Below are positions 28,991 through 39,814 of a stretch of DNA of 64,000 nucleotides, one piece after another. Where the stretch lies: assembly GCF_007096635.1 (NCBI RefSeq), contig NZ_VKAA01000007.1, forward strand, positions 206,777 through 270,776. The letters run 5' to 3'. This DNA is from Mycolicibacterium sp. 018/SC-01/001 (GTDB taxonomy: Bacteria; Actinomycetota; Actinomycetes; Mycobacteriales; Mycobacteriaceae). Positions within the stretch are counted from its first letter, which is position 1, and each line of letters begins with the position of its first letter. The position numbers and the translations under genes were made by a program. The notes under the pieces were generated by a model that saw only the letters and a list, made by a program, of their open reading frames with translations, did no database searches and was not told the origin of the DNA.

Positions 28991-31900
28991 CTAACGAGGT
29001 TTGGCCAGCGGGAAGGGCAGTGTCTCGCGGATGCTCCGGCCGGTGATCATCATCACGACCCGGTCCACGCCCATGCCCAGCCCGCCCGTGGGCGGCATGG
29101 CGTACTCCATCGCCTGCAGGAAGTCCTCGTCGAGCTCCATCGCCTCCGGGTCCCCGCCGGCCGCCAGCAGCGACTGCTCCTGCAGCCGGCGACGCTGCTC
29201 CACCGGGTCGGTGAGTTCGCTGTAGGCCGTGCCCAATTCGACGCCCCACGCCACCAGGTCCCACCGCTCGGCCACACCGGCGATGCTGCGGTGCGGTCGG
29301 GTCAGCGGTGACACCGAGGTGGGGAAATCGGTGTAGAACGTCGGCGCCTCGGTGCGGTCCTCGACCAGATGCTCGTACATCTCCAGCACGACGGCGCCGG
29401 CGTCCCAGTGGGTGAGGTAGGGGATGGTGGCCTTGTCGCAGAGCCGGCGCAACGTCGCGAGATCGGTGTCGGGGGTGATGTGTTCACCCAACGCCTCGGA
29501 CACGGCGTCGTGCACCGTGGTCACCCGCCATGGCCCGGAGATGTCGACCGGTTCCAGCGCGCCGTCCTCGCGCGGGCGCATGAAGACCTGCTCGCCGTTC
29601 GCGGCCTGCGCGGCGTTCTGGATCAGCTCCCGGGCGCCGTCGATCCACACCCGGTAGTCGGCATGGGCCTGATACGCCTCCAGCAGGGTGAATTCCGGAT
29701 TGTGGCTGAAGTCCACACCTTCGTTGCGAAAGGCGCGGCCCAGCTCGAAAACCCGCTCCACGCCGCCGACGCAGAGCCGCTTGAGATACAGCTCCGGCGC
29801 GATGCGCAAGTACAGGTCGAGGTCGTAGGCGTTGATGTGGGTGAGGAACGGTCGCGCGTTCGCGCCACCGTGGATCTGCTGGAGGATGGGTGTCTCGACC
29901 TCGAGAAAACCCTTGTGCACCAGCGTTTCCCGGATCGCGTGGAGGACCGCGCTGCGCGCCCGGATCAGGTCGCGAGCCTCGGTGTTGACCGCGAGGTCGA
30001 CATAGCGGGCGCGCACCCGGGCTTCTTGGTCGGTCATCCCCTTCCACTTGTCGGGCAGGGGGCGCAGGCACTTGCCGATCAGCCGCCAACGGCTCACCAG
30101 TAGCGACCAGGCACCGGTGCGGCTGCGCCCCATCGTGCCGGTCACCTCGATGAGGTCGCCCAGGTCGATCGTGCGGGTGAAGTCCGCGGTGCAGCCCGTC
30201 GTGAGCATCGAATTGTCCAGCAGCAGTTGCACATCGCCGGACCAGTCCCGCAGTTCGACGAACAGCACGCCGCCGTAGTCGCGCAGGCGCAGCACCCGGC
30301 CTGCCACGGCGACCGTGGCGCCTTCGGGACTTTCCAGTGCCTGGGTCACGGTGTGGCTGGGTGGACTCCCGACGGGGTAGGCGTCGATTCCGCTGTCCTG
30401 CAACGCCGCCAGCTTGGCCATGCGGACACGGACCTGCTCGGGCAGCCGGGAGGCGGGCCGGTCGGCCGCCGCGTCGTCGCGCAGACCGTCGAGATCGGGT
30501 GCGGTGCCGTCACTGTGCAGCGCGCCCGTGGCGATCAGCGCCCCGGGGACGGCGGTGTGGTGGCCGGTGTGGGGCTGCTCATGGCGGCGCGAAAACGGCA
30601 GCACCAGAAAGCCTTCGGCGATGACGGACGCGACGCCGACCCGGGGGACCAGCCGCGCCTCCTCGTAGCAGGCGTAGCGCGGCACCCATTCCGGCTGGTA
30701 CTTCATGTTGGATCGGTACAGCGTCTCCAGTTGCCACCACCGGGAGAAGAACACCAGCAGCGCCCGCCACATCCGGGCCACCGGCCCGGCGCCGAGTTGG
30801 GCGCCCTGCTCGAAGGCCGACCGGAACATCGCGAAGTTCAGCGACACCCGCGTCACGCCGATGTCCTCGGCCTGTAGGCACAGTTCGCTGACCATCAGCT
30901 CGATGGTGCCGTTGGGTGATCCGGGGGAGCGGCGCATGAGGTCCAGCGACACCCCGTTGGCGCCCCACGGCACCAGTGAGAGCATCGCGACCACCTCGGC
31001 CTCGCCGGAGCCGCCGGCATCCTGGACGGCTTCGACCAGCAGGCAGTCACCGTCGGCGGGATCCCCGAGCCGGCCCAGCGCCATCGAGAAGCCGCGTTCG
31101 TCGGCGGTGTCCCGCCAGGCATCGGCCCGTTCGATCACCGCGGCCATCTCGTCGGTGGACAGATCACGGTGGCGACGCATCCGCACCGTCACACCGGCAC
31201 GGCGCGCCCGCGTGACGGCTTGCCGCACGGCGCGCATGTCGGGGCCGGACAGGCGGAAGTCCCCGGGATGCAGGATCGCCTCGTCGCCGAGCTGCAACGC
31301 GTTGAGTCCGGCCTCGCGGAACGCCTGTGCACCCGTCGAACTGGCTCCCATCACCCCGGGTGCCCATCCGTAGGTCTCGCACAACTGCAGCCAGGCGGCG
31401 ATCGCGGCGGGCCAGGCGCGCGGATCGCCCACGGGGTCGCCGCTGGCCAGGCACACCCCGACCTCGACGCGATAGGTGATCGCAGCGCGGCCGTTGGGGG
31501 CGAAGACGACGGCCTTGTCGCGCCGGGTGGCGAAGTAGCCCAGAGAATCGTTCTTACCGAACAGTTCCAGCAGACCGCGGATCGCGGACTCGTCCTCGCC
31601 AGTGAGCGCATTGTCGGCGCGCTGCGACTGGAACAGCACGATCGCGGCGACCATCAGCGCGAGCGCACCGAACAGGCCCAACAGGGCGTTGACGAAGACG
31701 TGCGGGTGACCGGCGAAGGTGTCGGCATCCGCGCCGGCGAACGCGCCCACGCGGTTCAGCGCGTACCAGAACCGGTCGGAGCGATCCAACGAGCCGGGGA
31801 ACAGCTCGAGCAGACCCCAACCGACCAGCGTGCCGACCGCCATGCCGGCCAGCAACACCAGGGCCGCCTTGACCAGGGCGCCGCTGCGCACCCGCGCCCA

Positions 31901-32314
31901 GAACTGCCTCCGCGCCAGGACCAGACAGACGATGGCCACGATGTGGAACCCGAGACCGATGATCTCGCCGACCCTCTCGAACCACCGTTCGCCGCCGTCG
32001 ATCAGCGCGGCCAGGTTCCAGACGGCGGCCGCGACCATGTAGCCGACCAGGATCCACAGTGCGATGCGTTTGCGGGCAGCCAGGGCCGCGGCGAGCAGCG
32101 TCAGCACGAACGCCCACGCGAAGCTCGTGTCGGGGAAGTTGAAGATGTAGTCGTCGACGAATTCGCGCGGCACCTTGATCACGAAGCGGATCAGCGGCGA
32201 GATGCTGGCCAGCAGCGACAGCGTCGCGATGACGCCGACGATCCAGCCTGCCGCGGCGGGCACCCAGCCGAAACTGGTCGAGGCACGGGTCCTGGCAACG
32301 CCAGTGGTGGTCAT
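28991..32314 (-). CDS. lysX: Bifunctional lysyl-PG synthase/lysyl-tRNA synthetase
   Basis: A 1107-residue fusion. Residues 1-270: about seven membrane segments of the MprF type. Residues 280-570: GNAT-like aminoacyl-phosphatidylglycerol synthase domain ([18 protein letters not shown] and [15 protein letters not shown]). Residues 610-1107: class II LysRS-type domain with OB fold ([30 protein letters not shown]), motif 2 region ([20 protein letters not shown]) and motif 3 ([13 protein letters not shown]). LysX charges tRNA-Lys and transfers Lys to phosphatidylglycerol, which gives resistance to cationic peptides. The ATG at 32314 is used. Corresponds to Rv1640c. Confidence 0.95.
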   Translation of the reverse strand: MTTTGVARTRASTSFGWVPAAAGWIVGVIATLSLLASISPLIRFVIKVPREFVDDYIFNFPDTSFAWAFVLTLLAAALAARKRIALWILVGYMVAAAVWNLAALIDGGERWFERVGEIIGLGFHIVAIVCLVLARRQFWARVRSGALVKAALVLLAGMAVGTLVGWGLLELFPGSLDRSDRFWYALNRVGAFAGADADTFAGHPHVFVNALLGLFGALALMVAAIVLFQSQRADNALTGEDESAIRGLLELFGKNDSLGYFATRRDKAVVFAPNGRAAITYRVEVGVCLASGDPVGDPRAWPAAIAAWLQLCETYGWAPGVMGASSTGAQAFREAGLNALQLGDEAILHPGDFRLSGPDMRAVRQAVTRARRAGVTVRMRRHRDLSTDEMAAVIERADAWRDTADERGFSMALGRLGDPADGDCLLVEAVQDAGGSGEAEVVAMLSLVPWGANGVSLDLMRRSPGSPNGTIELMVSELCLQAEDIGVTRVSLNFAMFRSAFEQGAQLGAGPVARMWRALLVFFSRWWQLETLYRSNMKYQPEWVPRYACYEEARLVPRVGVASVIAEGFLVLPFSRRHEQPHTGHHTAVPGALIATGALHSDGTAPDLDGLRDDAAADRPASRLPEQVRVRMAKLAALQDSGIDAYPVGSPPSHTVTQALESPEGATVAVAGRVLRLRDYGGVLFVELRDWSGDVQLLLDNSMLTTGCTADFTRTIDLGDLIEVTGTMGRSRTGAWSLLVSRWRLIGKCLRPLPDKWKGMTDQEARVRARYVDLAVNTEARDLIRARSAVLHAIRETLVHKGFLEVETPILQQIHGGANARPFLTHINAYDLDLYLRIAPELYLKRLCVGGVERVFELGRAFRNEGVDFSHNPEFTLLEAYQAHADYRVWIDGARELIQNAAQAANGEQVFMRPREDGALEPVDISGPWRVTTVHDAVSEALGEHITPDTDLATLRRLCDKATIPYLTHWDAGAVVLEMYEHLVEDRTEAPTFYTDFPTSVSPLTRPHRSIAGVAERWDLVAWGVELGTAYSELTDPVEQRRRLQEQSLLAAGGDPEAMELDEDFLQAMEYAMPPTGGLGMGVDRVVMMITGRSIRETLPFPLAKPR

Positions 32315-32373
32315 AGGGCGCGAGGATAGGCGCTCACGCTGCGTCGCGGCTGCATGTTGGCCGCGCGCCGAGG

Positions 32374-32736
32374 TCACCAGACGGGACCGGTGTACTTCTC
32401 GCCGGGCCCTTTGCCCGGCTCGTCAGGTGCGGCGCTGCCCTCGCGGAACGCCAGCTGCAGGCTCTTGAGACCATCGCGGACCGGGCCGGCGTGCGGCCCG
32501 AGGTATTCGGCCGAGGCCGTCACCAAACCTGCCAGCGCGGTGATCAGGCGGCGGGCCTCGTCGAGGTCGCGGTGCGGGCTGTCATCGGGGTCGGCCGCCG
32601 ACAGACCCAGCTTCTCGGCCGCCGCGCTCATCAGCATCACCGCGGCGCGGGTGATCACCTCGACCGCGGGCACCTCGGCCAGTTCGCGGGTGAGGGGTCC
32701 GGCGTCCGATTCGGGATGTTCAGAGCTATCGGTCAT
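32374..32736 (-). CDS. DUF1844 family protein
   Basis: A 120-residue cytosolic helical protein starting at ATG 32736 (MTDSSEHPE). The DUF1844 core is [74 protein letters not shown]. Role unknown; it is conserved divergent from infC in actinobacteria. The longer open frame up to 32823 lacks homology and would overlap the infC leader. It lies 59 bp before lysX on the same strand. Confidence 0.75.
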   Translation of the reverse strand: MTDSSEHPESDAGPLTRELAEVPAVEVITRAAVMLMSAAAEKLGLSAADPDDSPHRDLDEARRLITALAGLVTASAEYLGPHAGPVRDGLKSLQLAFREGSAAPDEPGKGPGEKYTGPVW

Positions 32737-32891
32737 GCCTGCTAGACTGGCATGCGCGACCGTCCCGGCTGACGCCAGGGACAGCAAGTGGAGTCCCACT
32801 CCCACCGCCTGCCAGCGATCCATCCACGGTAGCGCGGTCCGGTCCGGATATCGGCGACGACGTCACCGGTGGCTGGCCTGGTCGGCTTTGG

Positions 32892-32914
32892 GCCCTGCTG
32901 TGAGCAGGGCTTTT
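32892..32914 (+). terminator. Terminator-like hairpin in the infC leader (possible attenuator)
   Basis: GCCCTGCT (32892-32899), 3-nt loop, AGCAGGGC (32903-32910), then TTTTCGTT. It is an intrinsic terminator by shape, yet no plus-strand gene ends upstream: the region 32737-32956 separates divergent DUF1844 and infC. It therefore lies in the infC-rpmI-rplT leader, where low-GC bacteria use L20-dependent transcription attenuation. Confidence 0.65.
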
Positions 32915-32956
32915 CGTTCCTTTGGGGACGTGTGCCGCCGGGTGGGGACTCTGCTC

Positions 32957-33601
32957 ATGACAGCAGGAACTACCCCGGGAGGCCCCATCAGCACTGAGAC
33001 CCGCGTCAACGAGCGCATCCGCGTACCTGAAGTCCGTCTGATCGGACCGGGCGGTGAACAGGTAGGCATCGTGCGCATCGAAGATGCACTCCGCGTCGCC
33101 GCCGACGCCGATCTCGATCTCGTGGAAGTTGCCCCCGACGCCAAGCCGCCGGTGTGCAAGATCATGGACTACGGGAAGTTCAAGTACGAGACGGCACAGA
33201 AGGCTCGCGAGTCTCGCAAGAACCAGCAGCAGACCGTCGTCAAAGAGCAGAAGCTCCGTCCCAAGATCGATCCGCACGACTACGAGACCAAGAAGGGTCA
33301 CGTGATCCGCTTCCTCGAAGCCGGGTCCAAGGTCAAGGTGACGATCATGTTCCGCGGCCGCGAGCAGTCCCGGCCCGAACTGGGTTTCCGCCTCCTGCAG
33401 CGCCTGGGCGCCGACGTCGCCGATTACGGCTTCGTCGAGACGTCCGCGAAGCAGGACGGCCGGAACATGACGATGGTGCTGGCCCCGCACCGCGGCGCGA
33501 AGACTCGTGCCAAGGCGGCGCACGATGCGGACGCACCGGCGCAGCAGCGCGCCACCGCTGCGCCCGCCGACACCCAGACCGACACATCACAGAAGAACTG
33601 A
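32957..33601 (+). CDS. infC: Translation initiation factor IF-3
   Basis: IF-3 prevents subunit reassociation and proofreads initiator tRNA and start codon. The conserved domain begins [26 protein letters not shown], with a linker [19 protein letters not shown], then the C-domain [36 protein letters not shown] and a variable Ala/Thr-rich tail. ATG 32957 gives 214 residues. However, the family N-terminus begins at [10 protein letters not shown]: the codon there is ATC (32987), with CGGGAGG 4 nt ahead, so an AUC start (as AUU in E. coli) is likely and would give 204 residues. First gene of infC-rpmI-rplT. Confidence 0.93.
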   Translation: MTAGTTPGGPISTETRVNERIRVPEVRLIGPGGEQVGIVRIEDALRVAADADLDLVEVAPDAKPPVCKIMDYGKFKYETAQKARESRKNQQQTVVKEQKLRPKIDPHDYETKKGHVIRFLEAGSKVKVTIMFRGREQSRPELGFRLLQRLGADVADYGFVETSAKQDGRNMTMVLAPHRGAKTRAKAAHDADAPAQQRATAAPADTQTDTSQKN

Positions 33602-33607
33602 GGAAAC

Positions 33608-33802
33608 ATGCCCAAGGCGAAGACCCACAGCGGCGCGTCGAAGCGGTTCCGCAAGACCGGAACCGGCAAGATCGTCCGCCAGAAGGCCGGCCGTCGCCAC
33701 CTGCTCGAGCACAAGGCGTCCAAGCGCACCCGCAGGCTCGATGGCCGCACCGCGGTGGCCGCCAACGACACCAAGCGTGTCGCGAAGATGCTCAACGGCT
33801 GA
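33608..33802 (+). CDS. rpmI: 50S ribosomal protein L35
   Basis: A 64-residue basic protein of the large subunit, [44 protein letters not shown] pattern in full. GAGGAAAC precedes ATG, and only 6 nt separate it from infC, so the genes are coupled. Confidence 0.96.
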   Translation: MPKAKTHSGASKRFRKTGTGKIVRQKAGRRHLLEHKASKRTRRLDGRTAVAANDTKRVAKMLNG

Positions 33803-33855
33803 CTCTTTCGGGCGCTCGCGCCCTCTCCCTTAACCAACCCAGATAGGAAACACCC

Positions 33856-34245
33856 ATGGCACGCGTGAAGCGCGCAGTCAACGCGCAGAAGAAGCGGCGC
33901 ACCGTCCTCAAGGCCTCGAAGGGCTACCGCGGACAGCGGTCGCGCCTGTACCGCAAGGCCAAAGAGCAGCAGCTGCACTCGTTGACCTATGCCTACCGTG
34001 ACCGGCGTGCCCGCAAGGGCGAATTCCGCAAGCTGTGGATCTCGCGCATCAACGCCGCCGCACGGGCCAACGACATCACCTACAACCGGCTGATCCAGGG
34101 CCTCAAGGCCGCCGGCATCGAGGTGGACCGCAAGAACCTCGCCGAGATCGCCGTCAGCGATCCGGCCGCGTTCGCCGCGCTGGCCGAGGCCGCCAAGGCA
34201 GCGCTGCCCGCGGACGTCAACGCGCCGTCGGGTGAGGCTGCCTAA
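33856..34245 (+). CDS. rplT: 50S ribosomal protein L20
   Basis: A 129-residue protein with the L20 start [38 protein letters not shown] and the C-terminal RNA-binding half [24 protein letters not shown]. It binds 23S rRNA early in 50S assembly; in other bacteria L20 also represses its own operon. Third gene after infC and rpmI; 53 bp gap from rpmI. Confidence 0.97.
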   Translation: MARVKRAVNAQKKRRTVLKASKGYRGQRSRLYRKAKEQQLHSLTYAYRDRRARKGEFRKLWISRINAAARANDITYNRLIQGLKAAGIEVDRKNLAEIAVSDPAAFAALAEAAKAALPADVNAPSGEAA

Positions 34246-34274
34246 CGGAGGGCAGGAGCGAAGCGACCCGGGAA

Positions 34275-35054
34275 ATGGCGCAGCTCACTGAGCGATCTGC
34301 CCGGGTGGTGGCGGCAGTCAAGCTGCACCGCCACACCGGGCGCCGCCGCGCCGCACGCTTTCTCGCCGAGGGGCCCAACCTCGTGGAGGCAGCCCTGCGG
34401 CGCGGACTCGTTTGCGAGGTGTTCGCCACCGAGGCGGCTGCGCAACGCTTCGCCGACCTCCTGGCGGGCGCTCCCGTGCAGCTGGTCACCGAACGGGCCG
34501 CGAAAGCGTTGTCGGACACGGTGACTCCGGTCGGACTCGTCGCGGTGTGTGAGCAGCCCGTCACCACCTTCGATGACGTACTGGCCGCTGGACCCTCGCT
34601 GCTCGCCGTCCCCGTCGGCATCTCCGAACCGGGCAACGCGGGCACGCTGATCCGCGTCGCCGACGCGATGGGCGCGGACGCGGTCGTCTTGGCCGGTGAC
34701 AGCGTCGACCCCTACAACGGCAAATGTCTGCGCGCCTCCGCCGGCAGCATCTTCTCGATTCCCGTCCTCGCCGAACCCGATGCGGCACATGTTGTTTCGC
34801 GGTTGACCGCTGCCGGTTTGCGGATCATGGCGACCGTGCTCGACGGCGACGTGAGCGTCGACGACGTCGACGAGCAGCCGACGGCCTGGTTGTTCGGGCC
34901 GGAGGCACACGGTCTGCCCGACGACGTGGCCGCGGCGGCGACTGCGCGGGTGCGCATCCCGATGGCGGGAGGGGCGGAAAGCCTCAATGTCGCGTCGGCG
35001 GCGGCGATCTGCCTGTATGCGTCGGCGCGCAGCCGCCGCGCCGTGCAACGCTGA
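34275..35054 (+). CDS. tsnR: TrmH/SpoU family RNA 2'-O-methyltransferase
   Basis: A 259-residue SPOUT enzyme at the position of Rv1644 (tsnR). Motif 1: ISEPGNAGTLIRVADAMGADAVVL; motif 2: WLFGPEAHGLPDDV; motif 3: RIPMAGGAESLNVASAAAICLYA, forming the knotted SAM site. N-terminal residues 1-90 form an RNA-binding L30-like domain. TsnR-like enzymes methylate 23S rRNA 2'-OH; the target here is not proven. ATG 34275 is 29 bp after rplT, so it may be read through from the infC operon. Confidence 0.88.
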   Translation: MAQLTERSARVVAAVKLHRHTGRRRAARFLAEGPNLVEAALRRGLVCEVFATEAAAQRFADLLAGAPVQLVTERAAKALSDTVTPVGLVAVCEQPVTTFDDVLAAGPSLLAVPVGISEPGNAGTLIRVADAMGADAVVLAGDSVDPYNGKCLRASAGSIFSIPVLAEPDAAHVVSRLTAAGLRIMATVLDGDVSVDDVDEQPTAWLFGPEAHGLPDDVAAAATARVRIPMAGGAESLNVASAAAICLYASARSRRAVQR

Positions 35055-35058
35055 GGCG

Positions 35059-35838
35059 CTACTGCGCCTTGAGCATGCGCTCCGACACTGCGAGCAGCAA
35101 TTTTCTCGGCGCCACGCGGTATCCCGAGGCCAGAATCGCGTTCTTGAGGCCGGACACCACGGTGGGCGTCGATTTGTCGAGTGCGGCGAGCGCGGTGTCG
35201 ACGACCTCGGTGGCGCTCTGGCGCCCGTCGGTCATGAAGGTCTCGCCGGTGCGGTCGAAGAACTCGGTCTCCGTCGCGCCGGGACACAGTGCGAGAACGC
35301 GGACTCCGGTCTTTCGGTTCTCCTGCCACAAGGCCTCGGTGAACGACAGCACGAACGCCTTCGTGGCGCCGTAGACGGCCATGCCGGGGGTGGGTTGGAA
35401 CGCCGCGGTGGAGGCCACGTTGATCACCACGCCGTGGCGCCGCTCGACCATCGCGGGCAGGTAGCGTGCGGTCAGATCGACCAGGGTTCCGCAATTCAGC
35501 TGCACTGCACCGGCATTCGCGTCGGGATCCTGGGTGTGGAACGCGCCGTGCAACCCGATCCCGGCGTTGTTGACCAAGATGTCGACCCTGCGTCCGAGTT
35601 CGCCGACGCGCGTCGTCAATTCGGCACCGGACCCCGCGCGGGCCAGATCAGCGGTCACCACGTCGACGACGATGCCGGGATGACGCGCCGTCAGCTGTTC
35701 GCGGAGCGCTTCGAGCCGGTCGGCGCGGCGGGCGACCAGGATCAGATTCGCGCCGCGTGCCGCGAGCTGGACGGCGAACTCCTCACCGATGCCACCGCTC
35801 GCTCCGGTGATCAACGCCGTGCTGTCGGTGAACTCCAC
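35059..35838 (-). CDS. Short-chain dehydrogenase/reductase
   Basis: A 259-residue classical SDR. The NAD(P) site TGASGGIGEEFA is at residues 11-22, NNAG at about 90, the catalytic Ser in INVASTAAF, and Tyr-Lys in VYGATKAF (YxxxK). The basic residues RRADR after strand 2 suggest NADPH preference. Substrate unknown. It is convergent with tsnR (4 bp) and followed upstream by the DUF2236 gene on the same strand, 45 bp apart. Confidence 0.9.
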   Translation of the reverse strand: MEFTDSTALITGASGGIGEEFAVQLAARGANLILVARRADRLEALREQLTARHPGIVVDVVTADLARAGSGAELTTRVGELGRRVDILVNNAGIGLHGAFHTQDPDANAGAVQLNCGTLVDLTARYLPAMVERRHGVVINVASTAAFQPTPGMAVYGATKAFVLSFTEALWQENRKTGVRVLALCPGATETEFFDRTGETFMTDGRQSATEVVDTALAALDKSTPTVVSGLKNAILASGYRVAPRKLLLAVSERMLKAQ

Positions 35839-35883
35839 GTGCGCGCTCCTTCGTCGGTCGGAGCCCCAAGTGTGTCAGGTCGG

Positions 35884-36921
35884 TCAGGCTGCCGTGCGGC
35901 TGCGCGGACGTCCGGGCCGCAGAGCAGCCAGCGCGAACGTGGTGTGGACCAGTGCGCCGGCCCGGTCCAGCAGCGTCTTGCCGCTGGGCACGTAGTGCAT
36001 CGACAGGCCGCGGCGCTCGCGTGATGGTCCCATGAACGCGGGCGCCTCCACCAGCGGCGAGTCGGGCGCGGCCGACCCGTCGGCGCGGCGGTAGGCAGCC
36101 ACGGCGCGCGGGTGCAGCCTGATCTCGTCGGGCACCGCGACGAAAGCCAGCTCGACGAGCTTGCCGAACAGCCGCAGCAGCACCTCGTCGCCGGGCGTCC
36201 ATCGCATCCCGGCCTTCTCTCGCACCGCCGGATCGAACAGTCCCGCCGCGATCCACCGTTGAGCACCGACCATCGGCTTGAACATCTGATCCCACAGCGG
36301 CGTCGGCATCAGGACGAAGCGGGGTTTGGGGATGCGGATCGAGAAGATGTCGCGGGTGGCCCGGTTGATCTCGAGCTCGTCGCGGCAGGTGCGGTCCCAG
36401 TACTCGCAGAACTCCTCCCACGAGCCGGGGACCGGCCGCATGCTCATGCCGTACATGCGGTACCACTGGACTTGTTCGTCGAACAGTTGCCGTTTCTCGG
36501 CGTCGGTGAGCCCGCCGCAGAAGTACTCGGCGGTCTTGATGATCAGCATGAAGAACGTGGCGTGCGCCCAGTAGAACGTGTCCGGATCGAGCGCATGGTA
36601 GCGGCGGCCCTTGGCGTCGACGCCCTTGATCGTGGTGTGGTAGCCCTTGATCTGCGCGCCGGTCCGGGGCGCCCGGTCGCCGTCGTAGACCACGCCCATG
36701 ATCGGGTAGACGGAGCGGGCGACCCGCTGAAGCGGCTCCCGCAGCAGGATCGAATGGTCCTCCACGCCTGCGCCGAGCGCGGGGTACATGTTCTGGATGG
36801 CGCCGATCCACACGCCGAGCATTCCGGTACGGACGTCGCCGAAGTATTTCCATGTGAGGGAGTCCGGGCCCAGCGGGTCCGATGCCGAGGTGTGCTGTGC
36901 CATCGCCGGTGATCGCATCAC
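35884..36921 (-). CDS. DUF2236/MpaB-type oxygenase (Rv1645c-like)
   Basis: A 345-residue protein of the latex-clearing/MpaB family (DUF2236): SLTWKYFGDVRTGMLGVWIGAIQNMYPALGAGVEDHSI near the N-terminus, KGYHTTIKGVDAKGRRYHALDPDTFYWAHATFFMLIIKTAEYF with the conserved Lys, Arg and His ligand region, and DRTCRDELEINRATRDIF later. Family members bind haem-b or act on oxidation of hydrophobic substrates; the substrate in mycobacteria is unknown. A start cluster exists: GTG 36921, ATG 36918 and ATG 36903 (MAQHTSASD). It may be co-transcribed with the SDR. Confidence 0.78.
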   Translation of the reverse strand: MMRSPAMAQHTSASDPLGPDSLTWKYFGDVRTGMLGVWIGAIQNMYPALGAGVEDHSILLREPLQRVARSVYPIMGVVYDGDRAPRTGAQIKGYHTTIKGVDAKGRRYHALDPDTFYWAHATFFMLIIKTAEYFCGGLTDAEKRQLFDEQVQWYRMYGMSMRPVPGSWEEFCEYWDRTCRDELEINRATRDIFSIRIPKPRFVLMPTPLWDQMFKPMVGAQRWIAAGLFDPAVREKAGMRWTPGDEVLLRLFGKLVELAFVAVPDEIRLHPRAVAAYRRADGSAAPDSPLVEAPAFMGPSRERRGLSMHYVPSGKTLLDRAGALVHTTFALAALRPGRPRSRTAA

Positions 36922-37063
36922 CTCACGCTAATGACTGACAACGGTCGTTGTCTATGGCGGGGAGTCGGCTGTTATGCGGCCGCCATCGTCCGGTCGCGTC
37001 GGCGTGACCTGGCCGTTCAAGGCCTCTCGATGCCGGTGACCCCCGCCGATTACGCTGACCGCT

Positions 37064-37908
37064 GTGGAGGACAGCGAGGCGTCGGGGCCACGGGGGTGGC
37101 TGCACACCGTCAACCACCACGCCGGGGCCATCGCCTTTCTGCGGCGCGCCCGCCGAGCCCTGCCCGGCGATCCCGAATTCGGTGACCCGTTGTCGACCGC
37201 CGGGGTGGGCGGTCCACGCGCAGCGGCACGAGCGGCGGACCGGCTGCTCGAACGCGAGGCGCTGACCCGGGAGCTCAGCCTCGGCGCGCTGCAGGTGTGG
37301 CAGGCCCTGACCGAGCGGGTGTCGGGCCGCCCCGCCAACGACGAGGTGACGCTGGTGTTCACCGATCTCGTGGGTTTCTCCGCGTGGTCGCTGCGTGCCG
37401 GCGACGACGCGACGCTGCGGTTGCTGCGACGGGTGGCCCAGGTGGTGGAGCCTCCGCTGCTCGAGGCCGGCGGGCACATCGTCAAACGCATGGGCGACGG
37501 GCTGATGGCGGTGTTCGCCGAACCCGACACCGCGCTGCGCGCCGTCGTGGCGGCCAGGGAGGCGATCAGGGGAGTCGAGCTCGATGGATACACACCCCGC
37601 ATGCGCGTGGGGGTCCACACCGGCCGGCCGCAGCGGATCGGCTCGGACTGGCTGGGTATCGACGTCAATCTGGCCGCCCGCGTGATGGAACGCGCGACGC
37701 GTGGGGAGCTGATCGTGTCGGGCGCGACACTCGAGCGCATCGACGACGAGGAGCTCGACCGGGTCGGGGTGACCGCCAAGCGGCTCAGGAAGCCGGTGTT
37801 CGGCGCCCGGCAGGACGGCGTCCCCGACGACTTCGTGATGTACCGGCTGAGAACTCGCAGGCAGTTCCCAGGTGAGGAGGACGACCAGGGCGAGGCGCCC
37901 GGCGCATA

Positions 37909-37909
<1 letters not shown>
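37064..37909 (+). CDS. Class III adenylate cyclase (Rv1647-type)
   Basis: A 281-residue cytosolic cyclase, GTG start. The catalytic domain begins at VTLVFTDLVGFSAW (first metal-binding Asp, about residue 103), continues KRMGDGLMAVF (substrate-recognition Lys and second metal Asp) and GIDVNLAARVMERA (adenine-selecting Asp plus Asn/Arg transition-state pair): all canonical residues are present, so it should be active on ATP. Residues 1-95 form a helical regulatory segment ending in the conserved LERE...ALQVWQAL. Its product could supply the cAMP sensed by the USP at 13222. Overlaps the next gene by 1 bp. Confidence 0.92.
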
Positions 37910-39813
<1,904 letters not shown>

Positions 39814-39814
<1 letters not shown>

